Position numbers and translations under genes: made by a program
DNA from: Ruminococcaceae bacterium AB4001
GTDB lineage: Bacteria > Bacillota > Clostridia > Saccharofermentanales > Saccharofermentanaceae
Assembly (NCBI GenBank): GCA_000621765.1
Contig: JHXJ01000020.1
Span: 1-59,645 of the forward strand
Length of the DNA: 59,645 nucleotides
Direction: 5' to 3'
Notes under the pieces: model-generated
Told to the model about the DNA's origin: nothing
Seen by the model: only the letters and a program-made list of their open reading frames with translations
Database searches by the model: none
Shown: positions 55,793 to 59,645 of the stretch, piece after piece
How the letters are laid out: the number at the start of each line of letters is the position of its first letter
How positions within the stretch are numbered: position 1 is the stretch's first letter

Positions 55793-55990
55793 GGACGTAA
55801 ATCTTATAAGGTCAGGATTTGAGATGAAAGATGGAGACGATCATCTTAGACCTCTTTGGAGGGAACAATCGATTTGACGTCCTGAATGACGGCGCTGGTA
55901 AAGCGTGGTCATCTGTTTCTGACCTTATTCCCACATCTGTTAACGGTTACCTACTACTCGAGCTAGGCTGCTGAGCAGCCCGTTTTATAT
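55778..55990 (+). ncRNA. Candidate structured RNA, class unknown
   Basis: This stretch of about 210 bases has no good open frame but dense structure. A perfect 10-bp closing stem ATAAGGTCAG (55806-55815) pairs with CTGACCTTAT (55919-55928). Inside lie hairpins AAGATG/CATCTT (55828/55842), CCTC/GAGG with a four-base loop (55851/55859), CGTC/GACG (55878/55888) and CGCT/AGCG (55893/55902) with loop GGTAA. That loop can pair with TTACC at 55947-55951, a possible pseudoknot. A terminator hairpin follows at 55966. A promoter lies at 55744, and the next gene has its own promoter at 56029, so the transcript looks independent. I considered 6S RNA and other large clostridial RNAs but cannot assign it by eye. 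Confidence 0.65.
55966..55986 (+). terminator. Terminator of the structured RNA
   Basis: GGCTGC-TGA-GCAGCC (55966-55980) followed by CGTTTTAT. The stem is GC-rich but the T-tract is short. Confidence 0.65.
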
Positions 55991-56028
55991 TGTCCGGCTT
56001 TAGCGTATGCCAAAAATCACGCTCCCGT

Positions 56029-56057
56029 TTTACAAAAAGAAAATAAACCTATATAAT
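56029..56057 (+). promoter_or_regulatory. Promoter of the isomerase-ligase fusion gene
   Basis: TTTACA (56029-56034) and a perfect TATAAT (56052-56057) are 17 bases apart, 32 bases before the ATG at 56090, with AGAGGT as ribosome site. Confidence 0.75.
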
Positions 56058-56089
56058 TCAAAGGTTGTTTTATAAAAGAGGTAATTTAT

Positions 56090-58615
56090 ATGTTAACTTG
56101 TTTTTCAACTCTCGCTTGTCCCGACTTCTCCTGGCAGGAGATCTATTCCATGGCCAAGGACTTCAATTTCAACGGAATTGAGATCAGAGGTCTCGGAAAT
56201 GATATCTTCTCCGTTAAGGCTCCGCCGTTTACGGATGCAGAACTTCCCAAAACAGTAGCCAAGCTTAAAGAACTTAACCTTAAGATCCCTTGCCTTTCAT
56301 CCGGTGAGCCTGTCAACAACATGGAGACCAAGGATAAGGCTATCGCTGAGATCAAAGCTTATATCGAGCTCGCTTCAAAGCTCGGCACATCCTTTATCCG
56401 CGTATTAGGTGATAAGAACCCTGCTCCCGAGAAGGAGATCGACGATGATGTAGTAATCTCCATCGTTAATGAACTCGTTCCTTATGCTGAAGAATATAAC
56501 GTAACGCTTCTCATCGAGACAAACGGTGTTTATGCAGATACCAAGAGACTCAAGAACCTTCTTGATAAGATCGGCAACCGTAAGGTCGCAGCTCTCTGGG
56601 ACATGCATCACCCTTACAGATTCATGGGTGAATCTCCCGTTGATACAGTCAACAATCTCGGCGAATACATCAAGCATGTTCACGTAAAGGACTCCGTCAT
56701 GGTAGACGGAAAGGTCCAGTATAAGCTCATGGGAACAGGTGATATGCCTCTTAAGGAGATGTTCGATGCGCTTCAGTCTATCGACTATCTCGGATATGTA
56801 TCACTCGAGTGGGTCTACAGATGGTCCAAAGATCTTGTAAATGCAGGAATCGTTGTTCCTCATTTCGCAGGATACATGGAGACATATAAGCCCAAGCAGA
56901 AGACAGAACTCCAGATGGACAAGAGGGGAACAGGTTACTATCCCTGGCCCAAGGAGACCCTGATCGATCTCACATTCCCGGATGTTCTTGATAAGATCTG
57001 CGAACTCTTCCCGAACCAGTACGCTTTCAGATATACGGAACTCGACTATACACGTACATATCCCGAATTCCGTAACGACGTAGACAATCTCGCTCGCGCA
57101 TTCCTTGCAATGGGATGCAAGAAGGGAGACCACATCGCAATCTGGGCGACTAATGTACCCCAGTGGTATCTCACATTCTGGGCTGCAACAAAGATCGGCT
57201 GCGTACTCGTTACAGTTAATACAGCATATAAGATCCACGAGATCGAATACCTGCTCAGACAGTCCGATACATGCACACTCGTCATGATCGACAAGTTCAA
57301 GGATGCAGATTACATCCAGATCATCAACGAGATCTGCCCTGAATTAAAGGACTCCGAGCCCGGTAAGCTCGAATCTGCAAGACTTCCTGTCTTAAAGAAC
57401 GTCATCACATGCGAATCCAGAGTTCCCGGATGCTTCCACTGGGAAGATCTCCCGGCTCTTGCTGATAAGGTCAATGTCAGTGAAGTAGAGAAGATTCGCC
57501 GCACGATCGACAAGCACGATGTCTGCAACATGCAGTACACATCAGGTACGACAGGATTCCCTAAGGGCGTTATGCTCACACACTATAATGTCGTTAACAA
57601 CGGTAAGGCTATCGGCGACTGCATGGATCTCTCATCGTTTGACCGCATGATGATCCAGGTTCCTATGTTCCACTGCTTCGGCATGGTACTCGCAATGACA
57701 GCTTCAGTTACACATGCTGTTACAATGTCTCCTATCACGGCGTTCTCACCCAGAAAGGGTCTGAACTGCATCAACCAGGAGAAGATCACATGCTTCCACG
57801 GCGTTCCTACGATGTTCATCGCTATGCTCGGTCACGAGAACTTCCCGAAAACTGACTTCTCACACATGAGAACAGGCATCATGGCCGGTTCACCTTGTCC
57901 GATCAAGACAATGGAAGAAGTTATCGAGAAGATGCATATGCCTGAGATCGTTATCACATACGGCCAGACAGAAGCATCTCCTGCTACGACAATGAGTAAG
58001 ACGACAGATACCATCGAGCAGAGAGTTAATACCGTAGGACCTTCCATCTTCGGCGTTGAGACGAAGATCGTTGATCCTGAAACTGGTGAAGAGCTCCCTG
58101 ACGGCGTGCCCGGCGAGTTCTGCGCACGCGGTTACAACATCATGAAGGGGTACTACAAGATGCCCGAAGCTACGGCTGCTGCCATCGATGAGGAAGGCTG
58201 GCTCCATTCCGGCGACCTCGCAATGAGAAGACCTGAAGACGGTTACTATAAGATCACAGGCCGTATCAAGGACATGATAATCAGAGGCGGTGAGAACATC
58301 TATCCTAAGGAGATCGAAGACTTCCTCTATACACATCCCAAGATCCAGGATGTCCAGGTAATCGGTGTTCCTGATGCTGACTATGGCGAAGAGATCATGG
58401 CATGCGTAATCCTTAAGCCCGGTGAAGAAGCTACAGAAGATGAGATCAAGGAATATGTAATGAGCCACATGGCAAAGCATAAGGTTCCCAGATATGTCGA
58501 CTTCGTTGATTCTTTCCCGATGAATGCTGCAGGCAAGATCCTCAAATACAAGATGAGGGAAGATGCTGTCGAAAGACACGGCCTTGAAGGCGCAAGCAAG
58601 ATCGTAACTGCCTGA
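56090..58615 (+). CDS. Fusion: sugar-isomerase-type TIM barrel and acyl-CoA synthetase
   Basis: Residues 1 to about 260 of 841 are a xylose-isomerase-like/AP-endonuclease-2 TIM barrel: NFNGIEIRGLG, SFIRVLGDKN, LLIETNGVYAD, ALWDMHHPYR and HVHVKDSVM, the metal-binding Glu, Asp and His pattern of sugar-phosphate isomerases/epimerases. From about 285 a complete AMP-dependent ligase follows with MQYTSGTTGFPKGV near 483, ITYGQTEASP near 624, GWLHSGDLAM and the end AAGKILKYKMRE. One chain thus links sugar chemistry and acyl activation. It is not a frame error, because both halves are in one frame with a short linker (about 265-285) and no internal start with a ribosome site was noticed. Acyl substrate and sugar are unknown. 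Confidence 0.9.
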   Translation: MLTCFSTLACPDFSWQEIYSMAKDFNFNGIEIRGLGNDIFSVKAPPFTDAELPKTVAKLKELNLKIPCLSSGEPVNNMETKDKAIAEIKAYIELASKLGTSFIRVLGDKNPAPEKEIDDDVVISIVNELVPYAEEYNVTLLIETNGVYADTKRLKNLLDKIGNRKVAALWDMHHPYRFMGESPVDTVNNLGEYIKHVHVKDSVMVDGKVQYKLMGTGDMPLKEMFDALQSIDYLGYVSLEWVYRWSKDLVNAGIVVPHFAGYMETYKPKQKTELQMDKRGTGYYPWPKETLIDLTFPDVLDKICELFPNQYAFRYTELDYTRTYPEFRNDVDNLARAFLAMGCKKGDHIAIWATNVPQWYLTFWAATKIGCVLVTVNTAYKIHEIEYLLRQSDTCTLVMIDKFKDADYIQIINEICPELKDSEPGKLESARLPVLKNVITCESRVPGCFHWEDLPALADKVNVSEVEKIRRTIDKHDVCNMQYTSGTTGFPKGVMLTHYNVVNNGKAIGDCMDLSSFDRMMIQVPMFHCFGMVLAMTASVTHAVTMSPITAFSPRKGLNCINQEKITCFHGVPTMFIAMLGHENFPKTDFSHMRTGIMAGSPCPIKTMEEVIEKMHMPEIVITYGQTEASPATTMSKTTDTIEQRVNTVGPSIFGVETKIVDPETGEELPDGVPGEFCARGYNIMKGYYKMPEATAAAIDEEGWLHSGDLAMRRPEDGYYKITGRIKDMIIRGGENIYPKEIEDFLYTHPKIQDVQVIGVPDADYGEEIMACVILKPGEEATEDEIKEYVMSHMAKHKVPRYVDFVDSFPMNAAGKILKYKMREDAVERHGLEGASKIVTA

Positions 58616-58644
58616 TCTTTATCGATTAAATCCGAATGAATTAT

Positions 58645-58688
58645 ATGCCCCGGTTGATGACGAATCTTCCGGGGCATTCGTTTTTTTG
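58645..58688 (+). terminator. Terminator of the fusion gene
   Basis: ATGCCCCGG (58645-58653) pairs with CCGGGGCAT (58669-58677), followed by TCG and seven T. Confidence 0.9.
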
Positions 58689-58780
58689 AGTTCACAACGG
58701 AAAAAAAGAATGATACACTTTTTATCAAGATTATTTTATCTGAGCGAATAACAGATAAGATGAATAAGGGAGGGTTATTT

Positions 58781-59230
58781 ATGAATATCAGAAGGATCTT
58801 TTTGATCATTGCATGTCTTGTATCTGCCGGTGCGGTTTTCGTGCCGTGCTACATGGTCCAGATTGATTACGAAACTGTTCGGGACGGATACATCACATTG
58901 TTCTCGGCATATCCGTACTATGGCATTGCGATCCTTGTATTGGATCTCTTTGTCATCGGCGCGACGGTCGTAGGACTTAAGAAGGGATATGTAATAGCGT
59001 CACTGATCAATATAGGTGTTACCATATCTTCGCTGGTCAATATCTATATCAACAGAGAAAGCGCCAGCGCAGTATTGAGAGTAACAAGTAATTTGTTATC
59101 TTCTCTGTCTTCCAAGGGTCCCGCTCTCAATTACAGAGTTGAAGACGGCGCCGGATTCTTCATGCTGGTCTTCGCCGCGATATTTATCCTTGTTTCCATG
59201 ATCTGGAACGCAGTAAGTAACGACGACTGA
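58781..59230 (+). CDS. Small four-helix membrane protein, function unknown
   Basis: I do not recognise this 149-residue protein. Hydrophobic segments at about 5-25, 45-67, 70-90 and 127-145 suggest four membrane passes. An outside loop around 30-45 has aromatic and acidic residues (QIDYETVRDGY), and a Ser-rich hydrophilic stretch lies near 95-125. ATG 58781 is chosen because AGGGAGGG lies 6 bases upstream; an in-frame ATG at 58760 precedes that site. It is flanked by terminators on both sides, so it forms a single-gene unit. Confidence 0.75.
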   Translation: MNIRRIFLIIACLVSAGAVFVPCYMVQIDYETVRDGYITLFSAYPYYGIAILVLDLFVIGATVVGLKKGYVIASLINIGVTISSLVNIYINRESASAVLRVTSNLLSSLSSKGPALNYRVEDGAGFFMLVFAAIFILVSMIWNAVSNDD

Positions 59231-59257
59231 TCTGTCTTTTCGAAAATCAAAAGCAAC

Positions 59258-59294
59258 AAAAAACTGTCATGCGGATATCACGTGACAGTTTTTT
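59258..59294 (+). terminator. Terminator after the small membrane protein
   Basis: AAAAAACTGTCA (59258-59269) pairs perfectly with TGACAGTTTTTT (59283-59294). The A/T arms make it work in both directions. Confidence 0.88.
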
Positions 59295-59392
59295 ATTATG
59301 GAGACGTGACTCCGTCGAGAACGCGAGGAACGAAGCGTGCGAGACAATAAACCACCCGCTATGCGGGTGCGCGACAGAAGTTATACAAAGAA

Positions 59393-59449
59393 GTCACCTT
59401 TCCCTATAATCGAGGTGTTCAAGCCAAAATTACAGAAAGGAAAGGTGAC
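59393..59449 (+). promoter_or_regulatory. Leader hairpin that covers the tnpA ribosome site
   Basis: A perfect 11-bp inverted repeat places GAAAGG, the tnpA ribosome site, in the right arm. In IS200 a leader stem-loop that hides the ribosome site is known to keep transposase low. This one fits that arrangement. Confidence 0.65.
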
Positions 59450-59452
59450 AAA

Positions 59453-59645
59453 ATGGCAAACGCCAATCACAGTTTAGCTCACACAAAATGGATGTGTAAA
59501 TATCACATAGTGTTCACGCCGAAGTACAGAAGGAAAATAATATTCAATCAGTACAAGGCGGATATAGCAAAAATATTGAGGCAACTGTGTGAGTATAAAG
59601 GAGTGGAGATTATAGAAGGGCATCTCATGCCCGACCACGTGCATA
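59453..59645 (+). CDS. tnpA: IS200-type Y1 transposase TnpA, N-terminal part (runs off window)
   Basis: The 64 visible residues read KWMCKYHIVFTPKYRRKIIF and end at GHLMPDHVH, the HUH (His-hydrophobic-His) metal site of Y1 single-strand transposases. The catalytic Tyr lies beyond the window. The fragment shows no break, so the gene may be intact. No tnpB is visible here. IS200 elements normally carry tnpA only. Confidence 0.9.
   Translation, partial: MANANHSLAHTKWMCKYHIVFTPKYRRKIIFNQYKADIAKILRQLCEYKGVEIIEGHLMPDHVH

Larger units (their letters stand above)
59346..59645 (+). mobile_element. IS200/IS605-family element, left part
   Basis: A small hairpin CACCCGC-TAT-GCGGGTG (59353-59369) resembles the subterminal palindromes that TnpA recognises. 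A second inverted repeat GTCACCTTTCC (59393-59403) and GGAAAGGTGAC (59439-59449) lies just before the transposase gene. The exact left end is uncertain, and the right end is outside the window. Confidence 0.7.

Noticed and set aside
55800-55990. T-box or aminoacyl-type riboswitch controlling the downstream gene
   Set aside because: The conserved T-box sequence is absent, the structure ends in its own terminator and the downstream gene has a separate promoter.

Overview
The window looks like a chromosome segment of an anaerobic low-to-medium GC member of the Bacillota, probably Clostridia of the gut/rumen type. The grounds are strong Shine-Dalgarno sites, sigma-A promoters, compact overlapping operons, BspA-type leucine-rich repeats, choline-binding-type wall anchors, a FakA/DegV fatty-acid kinase pair and IS21 and IS200 insertion sequences. 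I do not assign a genus. No rRNA or tRNA gene was seen.
Layout. 1-3.5 kb: a pile-up of IS21-family material. One partial element lies on +, a second on - is cut inside istB, and two inverted istA remnants follow. 3.5-12.7 kb: nucleotide-sugar supply. Two divergent UDP-glucose 6-dehydrogenase paralogues (one carrying an N-terminal XRE-type DNA-binding domain), an orphan nucleotidyltransferase-family protein, a solitary HipA-like kinase, and rfbBDCA for dTDP-L-rhamnose. This part reads visibly more AT-rich than what follows. 12.7-17.4 kb: a D-2-hydroxyacid dehydrogenase and a four-gene biotin-dependent carboxyltransferase operon with no biotin carboxylase and no membrane pump subunit nearby. 17.5-20.6 kb: a VanZ-like protein, an IspD/TarI-type cytidylyltransferase with a sugar epimerase/dehydratase, and a zinc-ribbon membrane protein. 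20.8-34.1 kb: three large secreted proteins, two with a transglutaminase-like domain plus InlB-type repeats and one with a lipase plus BspA-type LRRs. All three end in choline-binding-type repeats and each has its own terminator.
34.3-45.9 kb is the most unusual part. Ten tightly coupled genes combine a nucleotidyltransferase-family protein, a degenerate relative, an HPr-kinase-like P-loop protein, a PqqD-type protein with a long acidic tail, an 852-residue fusion of a QueC-like PP-loop ATPase to a family-2 glycosyltransferase, two more glycosyltransferases, a polysaccharide pyruvyltransferase, an FrhB-type iron-sulfur protein and an ABC exporter. HPrK, PqqD and nucleotidyltransferase together recall tailoring genes of peptide-modification clusters, but lasso-peptide cyclase and protease genes are missing. 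I infer a peptide- or glycan-modifying and export system of unknown product.
45.9-46.5 kb is a non-coding region rich in inverted and direct repeats. 46.5-55.8 kb is an operon for acyl and glycosyl lipid chemistry: polyprenyl-phosphate-type glycosyltransferase, two hydrolases, adenylation-carrier didomain, tandem acyltransferase, acyl carrier protein, DegV/FakB and FakA. 55.78-55.99 kb holds a probable independent structured RNA with promoter, 10-bp closing stem, possible pseudoknot and terminator. 56.1-58.6 kb encodes a fusion of a sugar-isomerase-type TIM barrel to an acyl-CoA synthetase. A small membrane protein follows, and the window ends inside an IS200/IS605-type transposase gene.
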